NCBI RefSeq assembly: GCF_000971215.1
Contig: NZ_BBMA01000002.1
Location: forward strand, 603,111 to 667,110
From: Demequina silvatica
GTDB taxonomy: Bacteria; Actinomycetota; Actinomycetes; Actinomycetales; Demequinaceae
Direction: 5' to 3'
Length of the DNA: 64,000 nucleotides
The notes under the pieces are model-generated. The model had not been told where the DNA came from, did not search any database, and worked only from the letters and a program-made list of their open reading frames with translations. The position numbers and the translations under genes are program-made. Positions 35,090-42,948 of this stretch are shown piece by piece (position 1 is the stretch's first letter; every line of letters begins with the position of its first letter).

Positions 35090-36619
35090 CTAGTCTTCGC
35101 GCAGCGCGACCGTATGTAAGCGTGCTCGCGTGCAAGCAACATAGATCTTCCGGTGCATGTCGTTGTCCACGCTCAGGCCACCAGCGAGCGCTCGCGCCTC
35201 GGCGTCGCTGAGGCATACACCGACGGCGGGCCACTCGCCCCCTTTGGCCTGATGCGTGGTCATGCCGAGGACCGGTCGCGCGGGCGTCGAGATTCGCGGC
35301 TGGATGAGCCCGAGACGCTGGGTGTAAACCCAGTGGGGCTTCCTGAGTTCCCGAGGCGAGACGGTCTTGATGACTTCGACTAGTGCGGTATAGGCGGCCT
35401 TCTCGGCCGTCTTGCCTCCGGGCGCTAGCATTTCGATGACTCGTTGCAGGCCTGGAGCGAGTCGCTGCGGTACGTCTGGGTCTTGAATGTTGAGAGCCGC
35501 GAGCGCGTCTCGGAGGTATGTAGCGTCGTTATCGAGGATGTTTCGCGTGACGTGGTTAAGAAGAATCGTTGCGGCGGCCTCTTCATAGGTGCCCTTGAAC
35601 GACTGAAATGCAAGTGGGAGCACACGATCACCGAGGCTCCATAGGTCCTTCCATCGCAGTGCTAGGACCACGTCAACCTCCGAGCGACTAGCGGGAAGCG
35701 CAACGCCTGTTCCCTCGCGTAGCGCTTTGGCGAGGTTGCTCTGTTCCGATGTCTGCCAACGGAACGACCGCGTTAGCGGAAAAGTGCTGATCTCGGCCCG
35801 TTCGATCAGTTCCCTCACCATCTCCGGTCGGGCACCGCGAAACATGTACAGCGCTTGCCAGGGGTCACCGACGAGTGTGATCGCGACGCCAGCCGCCAGA
35901 GCGCGATCGATGATTGCGATGTCGAGCTCGTTCGCATCGAAGACCTCGTCAACGATGAGTGCCCTCATGGTCTCGCCCAGTCGCTGCTGGATGTACGAGG
36001 CGAGGGAAGGCACTTTCAGTGCCAGTGCAATGACGGTTCGGACGTCCTGGTGGGTGCAAATGCCCTGCATCAAGTGGGCTCGCACTTCTTGGGGAGGAGC
36101 TTTGAGCGCGCTTTCCGGCAAGAACGTCAATTGGAACTCGAGCCTGCCGTCAACGAGATGGATCTCGCACTGCGATCGCGTCATGACGGTTCCAGAGCAC
36201 GACGATGCCCAACTGTCGCGCACGTCGAGCGTGATGTTGCCGTCGGGCCACAACGCGACAGAATTCGGCCAAGTGACAAGCCGAGAGCTGAGCAGGTCGT
36301 GGAGCAGTCCCGCCATGATGGTGTCGAGGGTGACAACGCGATGCGGCCAATCCTGCGCGGCGTTGCCCCAGATCCGTCGCACTCTCCGACGCAGGTTGTG
36401 CGTGGCCGCGCGTGTGAAACTCACCGCGACTACGGCGCGACGGTCGGATCGGTGGCTGGGAGAGAACCGCAGGACGCCGAACCTCTGGGCGGATACGGTG
36501 GTCTTTCCCGTGCCGGGTCCTGCCTCGATGTAGATGTTCTGGGTCGCCGATCCAGCCGCGACGAGTTGCTCTTCAGTTAGGTCGCGGAGGGCCCCAGAGG
36601 TGGCTGGCGGCGTCTTCAT
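35090..36619 (-). CDS. gajB: UvrD/Rep-like helicase, Gabija GajB type
   Basis: This 509-residue superfamily 1 helicase has a Walker A AGPGTGKTT (33-41), motif Ia-like VSFTRAATHNLRRRV, a divergent motif II IVDEVFDANELD (DEVFD instead of the usual DEFQD), motif III VGDPWQALYMFRGA, motif IV LTRSFR and motif VI YVACTRARLHTV. Length fits GajB (about 500) rather than full-size UvrD (about 700), lacking the large 1B/2B insertions. ATG at 36619 overlaps the stop of the OLD-family gene, as in gajA-gajB operons. In Gabija the helicase-like subunit joins the GajA tetramer in anti-phage defence. Confidence 0.88.
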   Translation of the reverse strand: MKTPPATSGALRDLTEEQLVAAGSATQNIYIEAGPGTGKTTVSAQRFGVLRFSPSHRSDRRAVVAVSFTRAATHNLRRRVRRIWGNAAQDWPHRVVTLDTIMAGLLHDLLSSRLVTWPNSVALWPDGNITLDVRDSWASSCSGTVMTRSQCEIHLVDGRLEFQLTFLPESALKAPPQEVRAHLMQGICTHQDVRTVIALALKVPSLASYIQQRLGETMRALIVDEVFDANELDIAIIDRALAAGVAITLVGDPWQALYMFRGARPEMVRELIERAEISTFPLTRSFRWQTSEQSNLAKALREGTGVALPASRSEVDVVLALRWKDLWSLGDRVLPLAFQSFKGTYEEAAATILLNHVTRNILDNDATYLRDALAALNIQDPDVPQRLAPGLQRVIEMLAPGGKTAEKAAYTALVEVIKTVSPRELRKPHWVYTQRLGLIQPRISTPARPVLGMTTHQAKGGEWPAVGVCLSDAEARALAGGLSVDNDMHRKIYVACTRARLHTVALRED

Positions 36620-38529
36620 GCGCCGGTGCGCGTCGCGTCGGGCGGGCCGTCGTCTTCGACGGGGTCAGCATCGCGACCGCCGTAAAGGAACTCAAGCACC
36701 CGAGAGATCGGCGCTGGCACCTCTACAGGGGTGCCGAGGATCTCACGTGCGATGCGCACGCGACCGGCAAACGCCTCTGCGAACTCTCCCTTGCGTCCTG
36801 CGGCCCGGCCAGCCGCGATGACCCCGTCACCGTCCTTGTGCCGACCGCGAAACAGGTCTCGGATGGCTTCAGGTGTGACCTCGTCGGGTGCAGCGACGCC
36901 AATATCCGCGAGGGCGTCCGCCACCAAGGTTTCGTTGCCGGAAGTCAGTTCGGGCTCGAGCGTGGGGTGGTTGTGTTCAACGAGGAGGACCTCTGCGTCG
37001 TGATCGGACGCCCAACTCGGCTCGGTGGGCACCGCGCCGAACTCAAGATCGCTGTCGCGCAAGACCGCGATGCGCGTGCAGAGTTCGTGCCCGCGGGTCG
37101 CGAGGAGGCGCACCGCCCACGGCCCGACCTTGGTGCCCATGGGAACGAGCGTGAGGGCGTCGATGAACGCCTGCTTGTCCTCGTCGTCAGCTGCCCAGAC
37201 TCGTCCGAGCTCGCGCAGCACCGCCGCCTCTGTCACTCCCTCCACTAGGAGGACACGGTCGGCGAAGAGGGATGCGGAACGGCTTGCATCGAGATGGAGG
37301 CGGGTCTTCCGCAATACATCGTCGGCGTCCGTCAGGGGGATATCGGCCACGGTGCGGCAAACGCGCTGCCCGCGTTCGTCGCGCCGCACGATGACCATCT
37401 CTGTTGGATCACACGATGCGAGGATGTCCGTGGAGTGACTCGACAGGATGACCTGCAACTCGGGACGCAGTTCGACCTGCCGGCGAAGGTAGCGAACGAG
37501 GGCGTGCTGCAGTTGAGGGTGCAGGTGGGCCTCGGGCTCTTCGATCACGAGCGTCACGTGGAATGCAGAGTCGGGGAAGAACGAGTCCTCGATGCTCTCG
37601 CTCTCCGCCCGCGCCTGCCTGATGGCTTCCTCGGCGGCGAGGGTCTCTTCTAGGTGCTCGTGGCCGGACTCCTCGGGCGAAACTTCGTCAGGCGTTGGCT
37701 CAGCCCTTGGCGAGGGATCGGGGATCGCTGCGAGCGTCACCGCGATGTGCAGCAGGTTGACGTAGCCCAACCCCACAACTTCGAGCGGTAGCGCATTGGT
37801 CCTACCCTCGGTCGTCGACAGCATGAGCTCGAGCACCCGCGCGAGGTAGCGGTCGTCAATGACTTGCCCGCGGATGTGCGGCCAGTTGCGGGAGACGCCG
37901 GCCGACAGCGCGCGCAACTGTTCGCCGACGCGGTCCTCGAGTCCGACGAGCAGGTCGTCGGTCGCAAGCTCCTCAAGAAGCCCCGAGGCCTTGCGGCGCA
38001 ACTCCGACAGGTCGCGTCCGCGCCCGAGGTTCTGCTGCCCTGCCCGCAGGAGTTCAATGAGAATACGAGTCTCGCGTCGAGCGAGTTCGTCAAGCGGGTT
38101 GCGCCAAGCCGGCAGATGCACCAAAAGCGTTCGCTCCTCGATCGCCCTCAACTGATCATCGACGGGCCTCGCGCGGATCGTGCCCAGGTCCCTGTGGAGG
38201 GTCTTCTCCCAGGTTGCCGCCACGGTGCCAGGTGCCTCGCGGCCGCTCTGAGCTTGGAGTTGCCGGCCAAGCGGCCCTTCGCCCGCCGTGTCGAGTGCGA
38301 ACTTGTACTCGATTTGGAGGTCTCGATCCCCACTCCCCAGGGCGGATGCGGAGTGTCGAGGGAGCAGCGGGAAGCGCTTCGCGTGTCCCAGGTAGATCGC
38401 GTCGGCGAGTGTCGTCTTACCTCCGCCGTTCGCCCCAGCGATGACCGTGAAGCGCCCGGGAAGGTGGACCTCCAACGGCTCGTCGGCAGCCCCGCGAAGG
38501 CCGCGCACACGAACTCGACTCAGGTGCAT
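36616..38529 (-). CDS. gajA: OLD-family ATPase/TOPRIM nuclease, Gabija GajA type
   Basis: The protein has 637 residues. The N-terminal ABC-type ATPase has Walker A GANGGGKTT (32-40), a signature-like LEVVGLGYVNLLHI, Walker B TLVIEEPEAHLHPQLQ and the switch His in SSHST. The C-terminal TOPRIM domain shows VLLVEGVTEAAVL (Glu) and VLRDSDLE (DxD). Tandem linkage with a UvrD-like helicase defines class 2 OLD proteins, which correspond to Gabija GajA. GajA nicks DNA at specific sites when nucleotide levels fall. The family is usually about 580 residues; the extra length lies mostly in an acidic insertion (about 265-310). AGGAGG eight bases before the ATG is an ideal ribosome site. Confidence 0.9.
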   Translation of the reverse strand: MHLSRVRVRGLRGAADEPLEVHLPGRFTVIAGANGGGKTTLADAIYLGHAKRFPLLPRHSASALGSGDRDLQIEYKFALDTAGEGPLGRQLQAQSGREAPGTVAATWEKTLHRDLGTIRARPVDDQLRAIEERTLLVHLPAWRNPLDELARRETRILIELLRAGQQNLGRGRDLSELRRKASGLLEELATDDLLVGLEDRVGEQLRALSAGVSRNWPHIRGQVIDDRYLARVLELMLSTTEGRTNALPLEVVGLGYVNLLHIAVTLAAIPDPSPRAEPTPDEVSPEESGHEHLEETLAAEEAIRQARAESESIEDSFFPDSAFHVTLVIEEPEAHLHPQLQHALVRYLRRQVELRPELQVILSSHSTDILASCDPTEMVIVRRDERGQRVCRTVADIPLTDADDVLRKTRLHLDASRSASLFADRVLLVEGVTEAAVLRELGRVWAADDEDKQAFIDALTLVPMGTKVGPWAVRLLATRGHELCTRIAVLRDSDLEFGAVPTEPSWASDHDAEVLLVEHNHPTLEPELTSGNETLVADALADIGVAAPDEVTPEAIRDLFRGRHKDGDGVIAAGRAAGRKGEFAEAFAGRVRIAREILGTPVEVPAPISRVLEFLYGGRDADPVEDDGPPDATRTGA

Positions 38530-38643
38530 GAACGGGCCTCCTACTGTCGGCTACGGAACGGCTTCTCCCGGCGCGTGGTCCGGGAATGTGTCATCCCGAG
38601 ACTGCCACGGACGCGGGTCCCGTGACTCCAACGCGACAGCGCG

Positions 38644-38686
38644 CCGTGGGACGGCCGTGGGAAATCGCACCGACCACCGTGGGAAA
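38644..38686. repeat. Three phased CCGTGGGA repeats upstream of gajA
   Basis: CCGTGGGA occurs at 38644, 38655 and 38677; the last two extend to CCGTGGGAAA. The start-to-start distances are 11 and 22 bases, so all face the same side of the helix. They lie 115-160 bases upstream of the gajA start, a plausible regulator-binding array. No promoter hexamers are obvious. Confidence 0.55.
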
Positions 38687-38750
38687 CGGACATCCGACCC
38701 TGGGTGTCACCCCAGGTACCAGGATTGTCCGAACCACCCACCACGAGAAT

Positions 38751-38770
38751 GGCCCCGGCTCCCCGGGGCC
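38751..38770. terminator. Hairpin between lipoprotein gene and gajA promoter region
   Basis: An 8-bp perfect stem (GGCCCCGG, loop CTCC, CCGGGGCC) lies 43 bases beyond the lipoprotein stop. It can end that minus-strand transcript and insulate gajA. Confidence 0.6.
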
Positions 38771-38812
38771 TGCTTTATCGTGCGCGCTTCGGAGTGGGGA
38801 TCAGGCCGCGAG

Positions 38813-39436
38813 TCATCCCACGAGTTGGGCGTCCGTCCCCCGCACCATCGCCTGCGTCACCTCATCGATCGAGCTGAACCGCTCACCGCCGGCGTCGGCG
38901 AGGAGGACCGGCAGGGTGCCCCCGTCCCCGCTCGACGCCGCGAGGCCCTCCCCGTTCCACAGGAGCGGGCACCACGACGCGTCGGCAACGCAGCGGTACG
39001 TCTCACCGTCGGGGTCGCCCGTCGGAACGAGCGCGAGCACCAGGTCCTCGTCGGGGATGAGGACATCGCGCTGGTCGCGCAGCGCGTGGTCTCCGGAGAA
39101 CTGGTGGATGAACTCGACCCTCAGTATGCGTTCACCGTCGGCGGGATCGACGGTGGCGGTGAGGACCTGGCCGCCGTAAACGGCCTCGGGGGTGGCCGGG
39201 TCGGGCGTGGCGAACGTCGCCGCCGACACTTCGATCGCGGAGATGCGTCCCGTCACCACGATGTCGGCTCGGTCGGCGAGCTCGGCCAGGTCGTCGACGG
39301 GATCGCCCTCGAGCGCCTGGGTGGATCCCAGGACGTCGGACAACGGCCGGGCGTGTTCACGGGGTCCGTTGGCGCATCCCGCAACGAGCAGCACTGACAT
39401 CGCCGTGACCGCGAGCGTGCTCCCCCAATGACGCAT
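38813..39436 (-). CDS. Secreted lipoprotein, unknown function
   Basis: The protein has 207 residues. A signal peptide with lipobox (MRHWGSTLAVTAMSVLLVAG then Cys21) predicts diacylglyceryl anchoring. The mature part has a beta-rich core (IVVTGRISAIEVSAATF, VLTATVDPADGERILRVEF) and two further Cys (YRCVADASWCPLLW) that could form a disulfide. The N-terminal VTGRISAIEV pattern resembles small OB-like extracytoplasmic domains, but I do not recognise a family. It is the first core gene after the island. No operon partner on its strand. Confidence 0.8.
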   Translation of the reverse strand: MRHWGSTLAVTAMSVLLVAGCANGPREHARPLSDVLGSTQALEGDPVDDLAELADRADIVVTGRISAIEVSAATFATPDPATPEAVYGGQVLTATVDPADGERILRVEFIHQFSGDHALRDQRDVLIPDEDLVLALVPTGDPDGETYRCVADASWCPLLWNGEGLAASSGDGGTLPVLLADAGGERFSSIDEVTQAMVRGTDAQLVG

Positions 39437-39675
39437 GTGTTCCCCCCAGGTGTGAGTGAGCTCCGCCGCGCCCGCGGGTCAAGCGCAACATAGCAGGTAT
39501 GACGCCACGCCATCGCCGCGTCGGAGCGCTCCTGCCCCCTCCCGGGGCGTCCGGTCCTGTACCTTGCGGCGGGGGTGCCGCGTACGTGCCGGGCGTGGCG
39601 CACATACGAGGAGGGTCGATGCATCGCAGCAGCCGAGGCCGATCGCCCGCGCCGACCCACGTGAGGGGCGAGTAG

Positions 39676-40407
39676 GTGCTTCCCGAGCTCTCCGCAGCGG
39701 CATGGGTGCTCCTCGCCGCCGCGGCGGCGGTGGTCGGCATCTCCAAGACCGCGCTGCCGGGCGCGTCCACCCTGGCGATCGCCGCGTTCGCGGCGGTGCT
39801 GCCGGCACGTCAGTCGACCGGCACCCTGCTGGTGCTGCTCATCGTCGGCGACATGTTCGCGCTGTGGGCGTACCGCCGCCACGCCGACTGGAACGCCCTG
39901 ATCCGCCTGGTGCCCGCGGTGATCGCCGGAGTCCTGGCGGGCGTGGCGTTCCTGGCGCTCGCGAACGACGCCGCGGTGCGGCGGGTGATCGGGGTGACGC
40001 TCCTGCTCCTGATCGCATTCACGCTGTGGAGGCGCCGAGCCGGCGCTCGGAGCACGCCCCACGGAGGGCGGATCCTCTACGGCACCCTGGGCGGCTTCAC
40101 CACGATGGTCGCGAACGCCGGCGGTCCCGTCATGTCGATGTACTTCCTCGCGGCCCGGCTGCCCGTCAAGACCTTCCTGGGGACCGCGGCCTGGTTCTTC
40201 GCGATCGTGAACATCGCGAAGCTGCCCTTCTCGATCTCGCTCGGCCTGCTCACGCCGGCGGGGGTGCTGCTGGACCTGGTGCTCGTCCCCGCGGTGCTCG
40301 CGGGCGCCGTCTGCGGCAGGATGCTCGCCGAGCGCATCGATCAGGAGGTCTTCGACCGCGTCGTCATCGTCCTCACCGTCATCGGGGCCCTCTATCTGGT
40401 GATCTGA
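39676..40407 (+). CDS. TauE/SafE family sulfite/organosulfonate exporter-like permease
   Basis: This 243-residue protein has seven or eight membrane helices. The two repeated TauE/SafE halves are visible: the first with VVGISKTALPGASTLAIAAFAAVLPARQSTG and the second with YGTLGGFTTMVANAGGPVMSMYFL, including the typical A(N/G)xGGP turn. The GTG at 39676 has a GGGG-rich ribosome site. Substrate unknown; family members export sulfite, sulfoacetate or related anions. The 239 bases upstream hold no visible gene. Confidence 0.88.
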   Translation: MLPELSAAAWVLLAAAAAVVGISKTALPGASTLAIAAFAAVLPARQSTGTLLVLLIVGDMFALWAYRRHADWNALIRLVPAVIAGVLAGVAFLALANDAAVRRVIGVTLLLLIAFTLWRRRAGARSTPHGGRILYGTLGGFTTMVANAGGPVMSMYFLAARLPVKTFLGTAAWFFAIVNIAKLPFSISLGLLTPAGVLLDLVLVPAVLAGAVCGRMLAERIDQEVFDRVVIVLTVIGALYLVI

Positions 40408-40419
40408 GCCTCGCCGGCG

Positions 40420-40971
40420 TCACCGCCGCAGCATCACCACGTCGAAGTGCTCCTGCCCGCCCACCATGTAGGTGCGGCGCCCGACCACCTCGAACCCGGC
40501 CTTCGCGTAGAACGCCTGCGCCCGCGCGTTCGCGACGTTGGTGCCCAGCCACGTGGACAGGTCGCCGTGGGTGGACGATGCCCGGGCCAGGGCGGCCTCG
40601 AGCAGCGTGCGGGCCGCTCCGCCTCCCTGGGCGGCGGAGCGCACGTAGATCTTCGACAGCTCGTGGACGCGCGCGGTGTCCACCCCGACCCCCGCCAGCG
40701 TCTCCGAGGTCCCCGCGTCCTCGCATCGTCCCGTGACGATCAGGGCGTAGCCCTGGACCCCCGCTGCGTCCTCCGCGACCACCACGGTCGCCGCGGGGTC
40801 CGCGACCCATCCCGTGAACGCCGGCACGCCCAGGCGGTCGCGCACGTGGACGCGGATGGCCTCCGGGTCGGTGTCCGGCGGGCAGGCCAGCGGGAAGGTC
40901 TCGGCGGCGACGGCGACCAGCGCCGGCACGTCCGCGCCGGTGGCCTCACGCGCCACCAGGGTGGAGGTCAC
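40420..40971 (-). CDS. GNAT family N-acetyltransferase
   Basis: This 183-residue single-domain acetyltransferase has the acetyl-CoA loop in SKIYVRSAAQGGGAARTLLEAAL (about 108-130; Q-x-G-G-G form of RxxGxG), followed by WLGTNVANARAQAFYAKAGFEVVG, the usual motif B. The acceptor is unknown. GTG at 40971 overlaps none of its neighbours; the PiT-associated small gene ends seven bases upstream, so read-through from pit is likely. Confidence 0.88.
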   Translation of the reverse strand: MTSTLVAREATGADVPALVAVAAETFPLACPPDTDPEAIRVHVRDRLGVPAFTGWVADPAATVVVAEDAAGVQGYALIVTGRCEDAGTSETLAGVGVDTARVHELSKIYVRSAAQGGGAARTLLEAALARASSTHGDLSTWLGTNVANARAQAFYAKAGFEVVGRRTYMVGGQEHFDVVMLRR

Positions 40972-40978
40972 GGGCGGC

Positions 40979-41215
40979 TCAGTGCCCGCCGGCGGCGATG
41001 TACGCGATCGCGCCCACCACGGCGAGCGCCGCGATCCCGAAGCACAGGCCGCCCAGGATCTTGCGGAAGGTGGGGATGTGCCCCTCCTCGTCGCGGGCTC
41101 CGGGGCCCTCGACGGCGCGGACGCCCAGCGCGAACAGCGTCGGCAGGCCGGCGCCCACGATCAGGCCCCACAGGACGATGTTCCCCAGCGCGTCCCATTC
41201 GATGTACTGGCTCAT
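40979..41215 (-). CDS. Small membrane protein coupled to the PiT transporter
   Basis: The protein has 78 residues with two membrane helices (about 11-32, NIVLWGLIVGAGLPTLFALG; and 54-75). ATG at 41215 overlaps the pit stop (ATGA). Similar short proteins follow pit genes in other Micrococcales. A stabilising or regulatory subunit role is inference. Confidence 0.8.
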   Translation of the reverse strand: MSQYIEWDALGNIVLWGLIVGAGLPTLFALGVRAVEGPGARDEEGHIPTFRKILGGLCFGIAALAVVGAIAYIAAGGH

Positions 41216-42438
41216 CGCATGCCCTTCACCTTGCGGCGCTTGCCCTTCTTGGACACGCGCATGAGCTTCATGTTGTGGTCGACCACCGACTCGGCGAGGA
41301 TCGACTCGTTGTCCTCCTGGGGCGCCCACTCGTCGTTGACGTTGTGGTGGCCCACGGGCTCCTTCTTGGACATGTACCAGATGGCGCCCGACACGGCGAT
41401 CAGCGCGCCGAACACCACGAACGACCCGACGCCCCCGCCGACCACGGCGCCCAGGCCGTAGGCTGCGGCGCCCACCAGGCCCGCGCACGGGACGGTGATG
41501 AGCCACGCGAGGAACATGCGGCCCGCGACGGACCAGCGCACCGAGGCGCCCTTCATGCCCACGCCCGAGCCCAGGATCGAGCCGGTCGCGACGTGCGTGG
41601 TGGACAGCGAGTAGCCGAAGTGGCTGGACAGCAGGATCACCGCGGCGGAGGAGGTCTCCGCGGCCATGCCCTGGCGCGACTCGAGCTCGACCAGGCCCTT
41701 GCCCAGCGTGCGGATCACGCGCCAGCCGCCCAGGTACGTGCCCAGCGCCATCGCGAGGGCGCAGGACAGGATCACCCAGAACGGGACGCCCGAGTCCTCG
41801 GGGACGGCGCCCGCGGCGATCAGCGCGAGCAGGATGATGCCCATCGACTTCTGCGCGTCGTTGGTGCCGTGCGCGAGCGAGACCAGCGAGGCGGACCCGA
41901 TCTGACCCCAGCGGAACAGGCGGTCGTTGCTGTCCTGCTCGACATCGCGGGTGAACCGCGTCACCAGGCGCGTGCCCACCGAGGCGACGGCGATCGCGAC
42001 GATCGGGGCGATCAGCGCGGGGATGAGCACCTTCGAGATGAGGCCGTCCCACAGCACCCCCTGCGCGCCCGCGGCGGCGAGCACGGCGCCCACCACTCCG
42101 CCGATCAGCGCATGCGAGGAGCTCGATGGCAGCCCCAACAGCCATGTCACGAGGTTCCAGATGATGCCGCCGGCCAGGCCGGCGAGCACCACGCCCAGCG
42201 TCACCACGTCCGCGTCCACGATCCCGGTCGCGATGGTCGCCGCGACGGTGAGCGACAGGAACGCGCCCACGAGGTTGAGGGAGGCGGACAGCAGGACTGC
42301 CTGCTTGGGCTTGAGTGCGCGGGTGGCGATGGACGTGGCCATCGCGTTCCCGGTGTCGTGGAAGCCGTTGGTGAAGTCGAACGCGAGTGCGGTCGCGACT
42401 ACCACCAGAAGGAGGAGGGACTCGGTCACGGGCTCCAT
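41212..42438 (-). CDS. pit: PiT family inorganic phosphate transporter
   Basis: This 408-residue transporter has the two PiT signature repeats: FDFTNGFHDTGNAMA (about 20-34) and SLAHGTNDAQKSMGI (about 200-214). About ten membrane helices flank a central basic cytoplasmic region. It imports phosphate with cations at low affinity. The C-terminus is a basic tail (MRVSKKGKRRKVKGMR). It is coupled to the small downstream membrane protein and probably to the GNAT gene. No PhoU-like gene is next to it. Confidence 0.94.
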   Translation of the reverse strand: MEPVTESLLLLVVVATALAFDFTNGFHDTGNAMATSIATRALKPKQAVLLSASLNLVGAFLSLTVAATIATGIVDADVVTLGVVLAGLAGGIIWNLVTWLLGLPSSSSHALIGGVVGAVLAAAGAQGVLWDGLISKVLIPALIAPIVAIAVASVGTRLVTRFTRDVEQDSNDRLFRWGQIGSASLVSLAHGTNDAQKSMGIILLALIAAGAVPEDSGVPFWVILSCALAMALGTYLGGWRVIRTLGKGLVELESRQGMAAETSSAAVILLSSHFGYSLSTTHVATGSILGSGVGMKGASVRWSVAGRMFLAWLITVPCAGLVGAAAYGLGAVVGGGVGSFVVFGALIAVSGAIWYMSKKEPVGHHNVNDEWAPQEDNESILAESVVDHNMKLMRVSKKGKRRKVKGMR

Positions 42439-42483
42439 TGTGACGGTTTCTCGGGGGTGGTGTGTGGGCACATCGTCACGGAG

Positions 42484-42513
42484 TGCCCCTGGGGGCACCC
42501 TTCGGGTGTCCCC
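42484..42513 (-). terminator. Hairpin after ychJ
   Basis: GGGGCACCC-TTC-GGGTGTCCC (42492-42512) forms a 9-bp stem with one G-T pair, and GTGCCCCTGGGGGCAC (42483-42498) an alternative stem. Both lie 49 or more bases past the ychJ stop on the minus strand, in a gap upstream of pit. Confidence 0.55.
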
Positions 42514-42561
42514 TTTCGCGTCGCATGGCCCATCTAGGAGGGACGATGCGCGGCGTGAGTC

Positions 42562-42948
42562 CTACGTCACGTCACCGTCGACGTAGAGCCAGGTTCCGTT
42601 CTCCCGCACGAACCTGCTGGTCTCGCGCAGCGCGTCCATCGCGAGCACCCCCGCGGCGTGGTGCGCGACGAAGGTGACGGTCCCCGCATCGTCCCCCTCG
42701 AGGCCGCCCGTGGCGGCCAGGACCTCCAGGCCGCGCCACTCGACGTCCTCGAGGCCCGCGGCGAGGTCCAGCGGGCGGGTCGACGGGTGCCACGTGCGCG
42801 CGAGGTAGTCCGCGTCGCGGCGCACGTACGCGGTGTAGCGGGAGCGCATGAGCGCCTCCGCGGTGGGGGCGTCAGCCTCCCCGCGCAGGTAGGGGCGGCA
42901 GCACTCGGCGAAGGCCGTCCCCGAGCCGCACGGGCAGGCGGCGGCCAT
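42562..42948 (-). CDS. ychJ: YchJ/UPF0225 family SEC-C and NTF2-like protein
   Basis: The protein has 128 residues. An N-terminal SEC-C zinc motif CPCGSGTAFAECC (about 5-17) is followed by an NTF2-like domain with the family segment LMRSRYTAYVRRDADYL (about 33-49) and W-H. This is the standard YchJ architecture; precise function is unknown. ATG at 42948 overlaps the threonine-aldolase stop, so they are coupled. The longer upstream frame is the antisense of neighbouring sequence and is not used. Confidence 0.9.
   Translation of the reverse strand: MAAACPCGSGTAFAECCRPYLRGEADAPTAEALMRSRYTAYVRRDADYLARTWHPSTRPLDLAAGLEDVEWRGLEVLAATGGLEGDDAGTVTFVAHHAAGVLAMDALRETSRFVRENGTWLYVDGDVT

Noticed and set aside
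38530..38812. 3' half of tRNA-Leu as the right border of the island
   Set aside because: I searched by eye for the T-arm and acceptor 3' strand and found neither; the right border is therefore undefined.
42439..42561. A small gene in the gap upstream of pit
   Set aside because: Short frames have no ribosome site; the gap is filled by hairpins and one copy of the dispersed motif.
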